Of a stretch of DNA of 64,000 nucleotides, positions 11,038-21,264 are shown piece by piece. The position numbers and the translations under genes are program-made. Source of the DNA: Pratylenchus scribneri (lineage: Eukaryota > Nematoda > Chromadorea > Rhabditida > Pratylenchidae); contig JAQSEB010000017.1 of NCBI GenBank assembly GCA_030063045.1, positions 1,364,001-1,428,000 of the forward strand. The letters run 5' to 3'. The first letter of the stretch is position 1. Every line of letters starts with the position of its first letter. The notes below the pieces were generated by a model. That model saw only the letters and a list, made by a program, of their open reading frames with translations, had not been told where the DNA came from and searched no databases.

Positions 11038-12102
11038 GGAATAGAAAGAAATTATTGGAGGGAATGAAAAAATAAATATAAATCTATGATTAGCTTGAGG
11101 AGATAGATGGATAATTCATAAATAAATAATAAGGCGGATTTATTCTTACTTAGAAAAGGCGGAATTATTCTAAAAAATATAAAACAGATGGAACTAATCT
11201 ATAAGTAAGTTGCAGAATTAAAACAGCCGGAATTATCCGAGACCATAATAGGACCAAAAAATTTAATAAAAAGCTTCCATTATTTCTAGATCTTCATGCG
11301 CCTTCTGGATTCGAGCCCATCGCCCAGTGTGTGTGGAGCAGCGACGATTCATGCAAAGGAATTGTGCATTCTCTTGCGGGTTTTGCCGAATTGGCAACTG
11401 AATTTTTCTTACAAAATCGATATGACCTCTTCTCAACATCCTCAAAAATTATTCATTCATTTCCTCTCCCTTGCCTGCATATTTCCAACAACCTAATTTT
11501 CTCTTCACAAAATTGGCTACCAATTCTTTTGGTGATTGATGTCGTCGATTCGAGTGCCTCTTTTCGCCACCTTCGTCTTTTATCCAATTTACTCTCCGTT
11601 TTGGCCATATTTCCCCTTCAATCTTCTATTTTCCTTATGGTCTCCTGCGCGGCTTCAAGTGGGCTACCGGGGACTGGTCTCCGGTTGATTCCTTCTCTTT
11701 TGGCGGCATCTTCAATCCATCGAGAGTCATCGTCAACACCACATTTATGGGATCGCCACAAAAGGAAAAGGCAGGCTCGATTGGATTGCTCTTGCGCAAA
11801 TTTTCGGCCAATTCCTCTGCTGGCTGACTGGCCATCTTACCCGGATTGGATGGATGGAAGTGGGAATACCACCAACTAACTAATGGGGAGCCGGTTGGCC
11901 ATCCACACAGTCCCAATTCTCACCTTCGCCAATTCTTCATCCTTGCGTGTCCTGTGTCCAATCAGCTGTTGTAAATCCCAAACAACTACTACGTTGATCA
12001 CCCCGGGCGACTCTTGACGCGCAACCGACCTTTTTTCTTCATTTTCTCCACATTTATTTTACATTTTCATCATTTTCTCCTCCAAAACCAGCAGTTTTGA
12101 AA
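11038..12102. other. Intergenic region with satellite remnant and unassigned open frame
   Basis: About 11110-11250 holds degenerate copies of a ~20-bp satellite (GGCGGAATTATTCT) better preserved at 30.5, 46.1 and 54.9 kb. From 11331 to 11879 there is a 182-codon plus-strand open frame, with a competing 94-codon minus frame at 11635-11916. Neither resembles a family I know or shows clear splice structure, so I do not call a gene, although the GC content is somewhat higher than in the surrounding spacer. Confidence 0.35.
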
Positions 12103-12999
12103 ATGCCCCCACCCCGGTGGATTCGACCTTCTCATTTTCTCCTTTCCATTCTGTTCCTTTTGATTTTGCCGCCAATCATTGATGCACAAATTGGCCAAAG
12201 GCAAAATGGCCGATTCAAAAGGCAATATGCCTATGATGACAGCTACTATAATGGATACTATGGCTGGTCAGTTTCTTTTAATTTATGCTTAAAGAGAAAT
12301 CCAATTGGGTGACAATAATTCGGAAAATTATTTCAATCAGCTTCATTCATTAATATTATAAAAATATAGTTCTTCCTCTCCCTCCAGGCAAGCTGGACGC
12401 ATCGTTGGTTGGCTAATCGGCTTTTTGTAAGTGGCACATGTACCACTCATTTCACTGAATTTTCACCCAAAAAGTGTCCTCCTCCTCTTCATTTGTGTCC
12501 CTTGCCTTTGCTGCATTGGCATTTGGTTTTTGGGCTGGTTTGGTCTTCGGCAAGCAATGGCCAATCGACGAGCTCGTCGAGGAGGCCAAGAAGGTGCATC
12601 ACGTTTTCCCTAAAAGTTTCCTCATTCCCTGAATAAATTGTTTTTGCATTTTTCTGAATATTTCGAAGATATTAAAAATAAAAGTTTCCATATTTAATTT
12701 GTCATCTTTTCCCAAAATCATCTTTTTGTCAAAGGTCGCGTCATTGCGGCCCGAGATCAACGTGAAATACATGCCAGACGATACATAGATGCACCTTCGC
12801 CAGTGGCAACTGAACAGGTCCTCCTTATCTCTAATCAAATCATTCCCAAAAAAAACATTCGCAGCGTTACGTGTATGCAACGGATCGCTACTATGAACGG
12901 CGCCCTAGATCACCACAAACGGGTGGCCCAAATGAACCAGGCGGTGGTGGTCCCTATGCCAGCAATGGGGTGGTGACCAGGGAAACGAGAAGGCTTTAG
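12103..12999 (+). CDS. Small secreted-then-anchored membrane protein, unknown
   Basis: Five exons (12103-12266, 12388-12426, 12475-12593, 12735-12817, 12865-12999) join in phase to 180 codons. There is a clear signal peptide (HFLLSILFLLILPPIIDAQ) and a short Tyr-rich ectodomain (YAYDDSYYNGYYGW). A Cys-rich transmembrane helix follows (LLLFICVPCLCCIGIWFLGW), then a basic juxtamembrane segment (RRARRGGQEG) and a cytoplasmic tail rich in Arg, Tyr, Pro and Gly. The layout resembles small nematode single-pass proteins with a palmitoylatable CxxCxCC membrane motif, but I cannot name a family. I start at the ATG rather than the TTG two codons upstream. A poly(A) signal (AATAAA) follows at about 13048. 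Confidence 0.72.
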
Positions 13000-13250
13000 A
13001 GGATCTTTTTATTAAATTTTGTATTTGTGTAAAATATGACGTTAAAAAATAAAATTACTCAATAGCCAGGGGCAAAATCAGATCTTCGGAATCAGAAATT
13101 ATTTTACTATAAGTTCATCCATCAATTTCTCATAACATTTATGTCGCCCAATTTAATCATGCATCATCAGTTTTTATTCATCATAAAGAAAACAAAATTT
13201 AAATTAAAAATTGTGGTAAAATTGAGTCAATTCTTCCTTCATTCATTTCA

Positions 13251-15783
13251 TCAAATGCGCAATTGTTCATCGCGAAGATATGCTTTGGTCAGCTTCACGT
13301 CAGTCAATGGCCTAATAATTAAGAATGAAAATTATTTTTAAAAAATGGAAAATAAAATAAATTGCTATTCCTCCTCATCCTTTTTTTTCTCACCGATCTG
13401 TGTTGTCTGTCGTGACTGCGCCAATCTTTTGAAGGACCTGAATAATGAGGGAATTGTTGATATGATATTGTCGAAATATTTACAAAAAATCAACCTACCC
13501 TCATTCCGGTGGCAACACGTCCAAATATCGTATGTTTCCCATCCAAATGTTGGGTTGGGGCTAGTGTCAAAAAGAATTGAGAACCATTTGTGTTTGGACC
13601 GGAATTGGCCATTGAAATCTGCGCAAAACATTAGAGTGAATTTAATTCGAAATGATTGGAATAAACTCACAATTCCAGCTCCAACATGGTGCAATTCATC
13701 GCTGATTTCATCCTCAAATTGTCGCCCATAAATTGAAGTTCCGCCACGACCTTAATTTAATAAAATTTTCGGTGCCGTCTTATTCCTAAAAAAAGAGAAA
13801 AAGTTGTATTCCAGCAGAAAAATTTAATTAAAGACAAATTTTTCGAAATTTTTTTATTAATTTTCGGGAAATTTACAACAAACCATAATAGTAGGGAAAA
13901 TCTATTCAGAATGGGGCAATTACAATTACAAATCAGAATGGGGCAATTACAATTACAAATCAGAATGGGGCAATTACAATTACAATTCAGAATGGGGCAA
14001 TTACAATTACAAATCAGAATGGGGCAATTACAAATCAGAATGGGGCAATTACAATTACAAATCAGAATGAGGCAATTACAATTACAATTCAGAATGGGGC
14101 AATTACAATTACAAATCAGAATGGGGCAATTACAATTACAAATCAGAATGGGGCAATTACAATTACAAATCAGAATGGGGCAATTACAATTACAATTCAG
14201 AATGGGGCAATTACAATTACAAATCAGAATGGGGCAATTACAATTACAAATCAGAATGGGGCAATTACAATTACAAATCAGAATGGGGCAATTACAATTA
14301 CAAATCAGAATGGGGCAATTACAATTACAATTCAGAATGGGGCAATTACAATTACAAATCAGAATGGGGCAATTACAATTACAAATCAGAATGGGGAAAT
14401 TACAATTACAATTCAGAATGGGGCAATTACAATTACAAATCAGAATGGGGCAATTACAATTACAAATCAGAATGGGGCAATTACAATTACAAATCAGAAT
14501 GGGGCAATTACAATTACAATTCAGAATGGGGCAATTACAATTACAAATCAGAATGGGGCAATTACAATTACAATTCAGAATGGGGCAATTACAATTACAA
14601 ATCAGAATGGGGCAATTACAATTACAAATCAGAATGGGGCAATTACAATTACAATTCAGAATGGGGCAATTACAATTACAATTCAGAATGGGGCAATTAC
14701 AATTACAAATCAGAATGGGGCAATTACAATTACAAATCAGAATGGGGCAATTACAATTACAATTCAGAATGGGGCAATTACAATTACAAATCAGAATGGG
14801 GCAATTACAATTACAAATCAGAATGGGGCAATTACAATTACAATTCAGAATGGGGCAATTACAATTACAAATCAGAATGGGGCAATTACAATTACAATTC
14901 AGAATGGGGCAATTACAATTACAAATCAGAATGGGGCAATTACAATTACAAATCAGAATGGGGCAATTACAATTACAATTCAGAATGGGGCAATTACAAT
15001 TACAAATCAGAATGGGGCAATTACAATTACAAATCAGAATGGGGCAATTACAATTACAAATCAGAATGGGGCAATTACAATTACAAATCAGAATGGGGCA
15101 ATTACAATTACAATTCAGAATGGGGCAATTACAATTACAAATCAGAATGGGGCAATTACAATTACAAATCAGAATGGGGCAATTACAATTACAAATCAGA
15201 ATGGGGCAATTACAATTACAATTCAGAATGGGGCAATTACAATTACAAATCAGAATGGGGCAATTACAATTACAAATCAGAATGGGGCAATTACAATTAC
15301 AATTCAGAATGGGGCAATTACAATTACAATTCAGAATGGGGCAATTACAATTACAAATCAGAATGGGGCAATTACAATTACAAATCAGAATGGGGCAATT
15401 ACAATTACAAATCAAAATGGGGCAATTACAAATTGGGGCAATTTACAATTACAATTATAAAAATAGATCTTTTTATTTTAGAAAAAGCACAAGCATAAAT
15501 TGGATAATATTTTCACATTTTCCATTTTCATCCTATTAAACTGACCAGTGCCCGTTGGATCGCCTCCTTGGACCATGAAATCAGCGATAATTCGATGGAA
15601 TTTTGTATTGTTGTAATATCCTTTTCGTGCCAATTCCGCAAAATTTTGACAAGTTTTGGGAGCATGATTCCAATAAAGTTCAATCGACATTGTTCCCATC
15701 CTTTGAAAAATAATTATTTTAATTTCATCAAAGTAAACTTACGAAGTTTCCAAAACTACGTGTGTGGGCCTTTGGGTTGACAT
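13251..15783 (-). CDS. cyn-12: Spliceosomal cyclophilin PPIL1 (peptidyl-prolyl isomerase)
   Basis: Cyclophilin-fold prolyl isomerase orthologous to human PPIL1, a spliceosome component bound by SKIP. Exons on the minus strand are 15783-15743, 15700-15546, 13750-13671, 13618-13499, 13437-13394 and 13311-13251. They give 167 codons, 166 aa, exactly the human length. Diagnostic strings are [68 protein letters not shown] and [11 protein letters not shown]; the active-site Arg (FHRII) and the QxFFxT stretch are present. Intron 2 (13751-15545) is unusually long and almost filled by a 27-bp minisatellite. The gene starts about 150 bp after the COQ8 stop codon, with TTTAAG four bases before the ATG, consistent with an SL acceptor. 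The symbol is by assumed orthology to C. elegans. Confidence 0.93.
13911..15440. repeat. 27-bp minisatellite, about 56 units, in PPIL1 intron 2
   Basis: Tandem units of GGGGCAATTACAATTACAA followed by ATCAGAAT or TTCAGAAT; most are 27 bp, and a shortened unit lies near 14020-14040. Because 27 is divisible by three, long open frames exist on both strands (GQLQLQIRM repeats on plus, ICNCNCPIL repeats on minus). These are artefacts of the repeat, not genes. Two unit variants (AAATC and AATTC) alternate irregularly along the array. Confidence 0.95.
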
Positions 15784-15932
15784 TTTCTTAAATTAAAAAC
15801 GATAAAAATAATTCACTGAAAAGCCAAATATTGAATGTTTAAAACAGAAAATACAAATTGTAAACAATAATTTTATAATAAAAATTTATTAAAATATAAA
15901 AAATAAATCCTATAGCAATAATTAAATTAATT

Positions 15933-18627
15933 TCAATCAATTGTGATTTGTTGTTCATTTTTCCTCTTCCTCCTTCCTTTTCCATCCTCCTCCTCCTCCT
16001 CTCCATATTCATAGTCCTTGGCAATTTCATCGAATAATTCACCACATGGAACGCATGCCCGAAGTTTGGCGGCCAAAAGAAATGAGCCGGACAATTTTCG
16101 ATGCAATGAATAAATTTCTTCCGGCGGTGGATTTAATCGATGTTCCAACATAATTGGCACTAATTTATTTACTCGAGCTGTGATGTCCTTTTTTGGGTAA
16201 TATTAGAGTAATTTTTAATGAAAATTAGTTTACTTGTTTGGAAAAATCATAATAGCCTGGTCCTGTCAATGTCTCAGCAATGATTGAAATTGAATCGCAA
16301 TGCGCCTGTTCCATCACTTTCGACTCATAGCCAGTCAAAAAGCCAATTTCACGGGACCATTTGAGAATCTGCAAATTAATTTAAACATTAAAAAGAATAT
16401 TTCCATTTACCTCCTCCCTATTTCCATCATAAGCCGCCCTAATTATTTTCATATATTTGTCCACAAATTCTTTGTTATATGACCGAGTGGCGCCAAAATC
16501 CAACAAAATTAATCGAGGTTTTCCATTTGGGCCAAGTCCGAAGAAGAAATTCGACCAATTTGGATCAGTCTTTACGAAAAAATGAACAAATTAATTGGAA
16601 AAAATTGATTTTTACCTGCATAAATCTCCATTTGAATATTTCCCTCAGGCATAATTCCACATATTTTGTTGAAATCCAATCACGAACCAAAAATAAAATA
16701 TTTTTAATTAATTTAAATAAATTAAAAAAACCTCTTTTGGCTCATCCATGCATAAATCTACGGATTTTCCCTCAACAAATTCTGCCGTCATCACTTGTTT
16801 TGTGGACAATTGGGAAAATACACCGGGAACTAAAATTAAATAATTTTTTATTTTAAATTTATATTTTCCACCAACCATAATAATCCGGATCATTGGCCAA
16901 TAATTTTTTGAACATCGCCATTGCCCTTGCCTCTCGTTCATAATCGCATTCCGCCTTCAGCTCTCTTCTTGCCACCTTTAAAAAAATAAAAATAAATATC
17001 CAAAAATAATAATCCCACCGATGCAAAATTTTCCAAAAACATTCCTTTTGGCAAAATGCGAGCAACATTCAAAATTGAAAGTAAATTGTCAATATCCGAA
17101 TCGATGCCATCCGCCACCCCCGGGTATTGAATTTTGACGGCCACCTTTTCACCGGCCAAAGTCATTGCTTCATGGACCTAAAATATAAAAAAAATAATCA
17201 CAAAAAATGTAAAATATTTATTAACCTGCCCAATTGATGCGGCCGCAAATGGAATATCTTCAAATTTACGGAATAATTCTCGCCAATTTTTGCCAAATTC
17301 CGAGCGCATTTGTTGTTCAACTTGTGCTGTGGGCATAAAATCGGCACTTTGTCTCACTCGTTCCAAAATTTCCAGCAAATATGGAGGCACTGTTTTTTCA
17401 TCTATTCATTCAAAAATAATCGAATTTAATTTCTTTTAAATTTACCTTGAATTGAAAGCATTTGACCCAATTTCAAGGCTGCCCCTCGCACTCGACAAAG
17501 TGTTTTTACAATTCTTTCTGCATTCATTGGTGTCAAAAATGTGGTGGTGGCTGATTGTTGTGGTGGTTGATGACGATGGGTTTGTAATGAAGAAGTCTAA
17601 ATAAATTTATTAAATAATTAATTTTAAATTATCTAACCTGTGGCTGTTGATATCCATCCAAATTTATTCCCGTTGTCCGTCGCAATGCCTCAGCCGCCGC
17701 CCCAGAGCCAAGTCCAACTCCCAGCTTGAAAAAGTTATAAAATCGGCTTAAACGAGTCGATGGCACTGTGCTGCCAATACTTTTGGCCATTGTTGATGTC
17801 CGTGATTTTTGTGGGATTTGTGGTCGATAATCCTACAAAAAAATATTTTAAATTAAATTTAATTTCAACCAAATTAACCTTGGGTAATGATGGCTTATAA
17901 ATGCCGGGCTTTTCCATTTGAACTGGAGATTGTTGAAAAGTTGGTTGAGACAAAATTGGATTAGCGGCGGTGGCCGTTGGATTTCTTAAAAAGTTAAAAA
18001 AATTTTTTTTCATTTTTAAATTAATTTACTTGGAATTGTTCGGCGGGTAAATGACGCCAACTTCGCTTGCCGCCTTCCTCAAATATGCTTCCTCTTCTTC
18101 TGTTATTTCATCGCCTTTCATTCCCAAATTCGCATTTTGCTTTTCAATTCTCATTGGTATATTCTCACCAGCAATTTTATATTCCTCTCCAGTTTGGGCC
18201 AAAATTGGAGGAGCCGTGACTTCAAATCCGCCAGTACTTAAAAATATTTGAATATAAAAAAGATGAATTAAATGAAATTTATCTGGATAAACACCGCGAA
18301 GAGCCAATTTTGTGAACACATCAATGCCAGCGGATATTACCCTTCCCCTGTCGAACACATCCATCGTTGTTGGGAACGAACTTTTCTCTGCTGCTGGTTG
18401 GTTGATCTGACTAAAATAAAATTTAATATTTTCCTTATTTTAATGGCTAACCTTGATTCTCCTGGATTTTTGATATTTCCCCCACAAACGGCCAATTCGA
18501 CCATTCTTTTCTTGGCCGGTTCATCCAAATGTCTTAGGTCATATCCAATTTGTGATTTTGTAATTCTATTCAATGCTTTGGCATAAAATGCGAATTCATT
18601 CAGCAATGAATATTGTTTTGAAGGCAT
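15933..18627 (-). CDS. coq-8: COQ8/ADCK3 atypical kinase-ATPase for ubiquinone biosynthesis
   Basis: UbiB-family protein of the mitochondrial inner membrane that supports assembly of the coenzyme Q synthesis complex. Family hallmarks in order on the minus strand are the KxGQ block [14 protein letters not shown] (about 17500-17450), the Ala-rich nucleotide loop PFAAASIGQ (about 17250-17228), [11 protein letters not shown] with the invariant Lys, [28 protein letters not shown] and LLDFGATRS (about 16506-16480). The C terminus is [20 protein letters not shown] plus an acidic/basic tail. All key residues are present. The start (ATGCCTTC) sits four bases after TTTCTATAG, a candidate trans-splice acceptor, and only 127 bp after the HHAT-like stop codon. 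The N-terminal exons between 18.45 and 18.2 kb are not fully resolved: I could not find a phase-consistent intron at about 18236-18293, where the frame also reads through. Confidence 0.92.
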
Positions 18628-18754
18628 TTTCTATAGAAATATTAATTTTTTATAATGTAAATTAAAAAATATAAATGGATAAAAACAATTTTATATAATA
18701 TAAATAATGTTTAATAAATTATTTATTAAAATAATGAACAAAATAAAAAACAAT

Positions 18755-20712
18755 TTAAAGCGATTTTTGAGTATTTTGGTAATGATGATGAGTATTATTA
18801 CTTCGTTGGTATTCTTCAATGTATAAACAACAATGATTGAAGGCATAACCCATCAGCAAAAGATGGGACAAAACCCAACCAGAATTGAGAAAATGAATAT
18901 CCAGCGTGAAAATTTGAACAAGGCCTTTGATGAGAAGATTCTTGAAAATATAATCGCCCACACCGCCGCTTCCAAGGAAAAAGAAAATGCCAAAAATTCC
19001 TAAAAATTAATAAAATTAATTTATTTTAAATTTAAATATTTTTACCTGGAATGACCAAAGCTAACATTGCAATGGCTTTGAGCCGAATTTGATTGGCGGC
19101 TGATAATTTTGGTAACAAAAATTTTTGAAAAATTTGACTTGGCCAAATACAATCGGTGCCCAACCGTTCAATGATCAATTCGAATACACTCAATGAAACC
19201 CACCAAAAATAGTTGGAATTAATTCCATGCCAAATTAGAATGAAAATGAAAACTGGGAATACAGCAAATAATCGACGGAATTGAACATTTTGGACCCAGG
19301 TGATTTGGTTAATCAATGGAATATAAACCTTAAATAATAAAATTATTAATTTTAATTTATTTAAAATCAAACTTGATCTTTTAAAAATGTGTAAAGTCCA
19401 CGGTCAAAATGGCGCCACATATTTGAATATTTTGAAACGTGGGCAATGCAAATTGGCGCATCCGGTGGGCACATTCCATCAATTTTGGCAAAAAGACTGG
19501 GCAGACCAAAAATTAAAACATATTTTAAATGGAATAAATGGCCGGCAACATAGGAAATTGAGGCTACTTAAAAATAAAAACAAAAGGTTTTAAATTTGAA
19601 AAAAAAATTGAATTTTACTTTCATAATAGTTGAAATTGTAAAGCATTGTAAATGGTGAATTGAATAGAGCATTCACATAACAAAAATGGATAACTAATTC
19701 CAATAGTAAAAAGGAAAATAAAAGTCGAAAGACCATTTGCATAATATCATTGAAAAATTGATTTATAATAATGTCACTATTAGCATTGTCTTTGGCGAGC
19801 ATTCTTTGCCTTTGAAAATCCTAAAATAAATTATTTATATTAAAATAATTAAAATTGACCTCAAAAAGGACGATGAGTGCAATCGAATAAGGCGGATAGA
19901 GCATATATTCAATAAATTCCAAAAATAAATTTGAGTCGAATTTTTGTTGACTTCTAACCAAATAAATACAAATATTTACAACCTATAAAATAAATTCGAA
20001 AATTTTAAATTTGAAAATTTGTTTACCTTAATTGCGGAGTAGAGGTAAAGATTGAATTCTCGATAATATTTTATCGGATCCTTGGAATATTGGACGAGAT
20101 CAGAAATTTTGGCAATAAAAATTAAAGCAAATATCCAAATGAACCATTGCCGTCGAATTATTGAAGTGATCACAATTGAAAGTATTGCAAAAATTGTAAT
20201 TAAAATTATGCATTCAAAACTAAAAATAATATGAATTTATATTATAAGTTTATTTTTTAAATTACCTTGACCATGAAATTTGCAAACTTAACCAAAATAT
20301 AATCAAAAATAATGAACCAATTTGCTTTGGAATATTTTTTGAATAAATCACAATTTTGAAAACAACTAAAAATTCTCATTTATTTCTGAAAAGTATTAAA
20401 TTTCAATAACCTGAATGTAAAGAAAATGTAAAAATCGCCGTCCAACATGCCTTTCTGAATAACTTCCATTCAATATCCGAATTGTCAAAATAAAGACCAT
20501 TCACATAACTTTAAAATTCCATAAATTATAAGAAACAAATATAGGAAAAAAAACCTGCTTGGTTCCAACCAATGGTCCAGCCAATGTCCAACTTTTTGCG
20601 TTGTTGCAGAAATTGAAATTAAAAAAGCCATCAAAGAATGCACTGTCCATATTATCAAATAAAAATATAGTTCTATTGTTGGTAATGGATATGATATTGG
20701 TGTAAGAATCAT
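18755..20712 (-). CDS. HHAT-like MBOAT O-acyltransferase
   Basis: Multi-pass ER acyltransferase related to Hedgehog acyltransferase. Nine exons (20712-20555, 20508-20411, 20365-20266, 20219-20027, 19982-19860, 19820-19619, 19566-19373, 19328-19046, 18999-18755) give 532 codons; human HHAT has 493 aa. Matches in order: NSDIEW early (human DATDFEW), EYMLYPPYS, the block GLPSLFAKIDGMCPPDAP (human GVPALLMRLDGLTPPALP), NMWRHFDRGLYTFLKDQVYIPL (human GMWRYFDVGLHNFLIRYVYIPV) and LIWHGINSNYFWW, which holds the MBOAT catalytic His. I chose the ATG at 20712; the open frame continues upstream to 20757 only by a GTG. Nematodes lack canonical Hedgehog but have Hedgehog-related proteins, so the substrate is unclear. 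It is the first gene of a candidate operon. Confidence 0.82.
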
Positions 20713-20757
20713 GTTTATTAACGCAAAATAAGCACCCTGCCAAAGGCGTTTTGGCAC

Positions 20758-21264
20758 ATTAAAAATACCATTAATGATCCCGTTTTCTTAATTTTTTGAT
20801 TATTATTATTGGTAAAAAAATATAAAAATTGGGCTCTAAATCTGCAATTGAACTCTCCATTGAAATTTTTGGTTTCGTATTACTTTACTTTTAAAAGGAC
20901 CATTAATCCAGTTTTCAAAAATTAACATAAAAATTTATTAAAAATGTGACATTTCGTCCAAAAGCGTCATTTCGCAATTTTGCGTTTTTTCTTTTTTCTT
21001 CCTTCCCACATTTTATTATTTTATTCGAATTTTCTAATCGATCGGAACTTCGGAACGGCAGCAGCACCTGCGCAATAAATTCGATTCAATCAATTTCGTG
21101 CTTTTTGTTTTTGAGAAGTTTCTTTTTTTCCAATATTAAAATTGAAAAGTTCCCAACTTCCGAACATAGCATCATCTCAATCCCAAAACTATGATCAACC
21201 GAACCATTTATTAAAACTTTCAATCCTATTCAATTCAGAGAATAATAAGCAAAAATAATTGAAT
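20758..21264. other. Divergent promoter region between HHAT-like gene and helicase gene
   Basis: AT-rich spacer with T-runs. The open frames here (for example 20946-21194) show no similarity I recognise. It should contain the promoter of the candidate minus-strand operon and that of the plus-strand helicase gene. Confidence 0.4.

Noticed and set aside
11331..11879. 182-codon open frame as a gene
   Set aside because: No family similarity, no intron structure, and a competing antisense frame; kept only as a note on the region.
13905..15445. CRISPR-like or telomeric array
   Set aside because: Units are directly tandem without unique spacers and do not match the nematode telomere TTAGGC; this is a eukaryotic minisatellite.
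13757..15539. Two very long overlapping open frames (552 codons minus, 542 codons plus) with 9-residue repeats
   Set aside because: They are produced by a 27-bp minisatellite whose unit is a multiple of three, inside a PPIL1 intron; no splice or start context supports translation.
18236..18293. A standard intron in the COQ8 N-terminal region
   Set aside because: The candidate donor and acceptor are out of phase (58 nt), while the frame reads straight through; left unresolved rather than forced.
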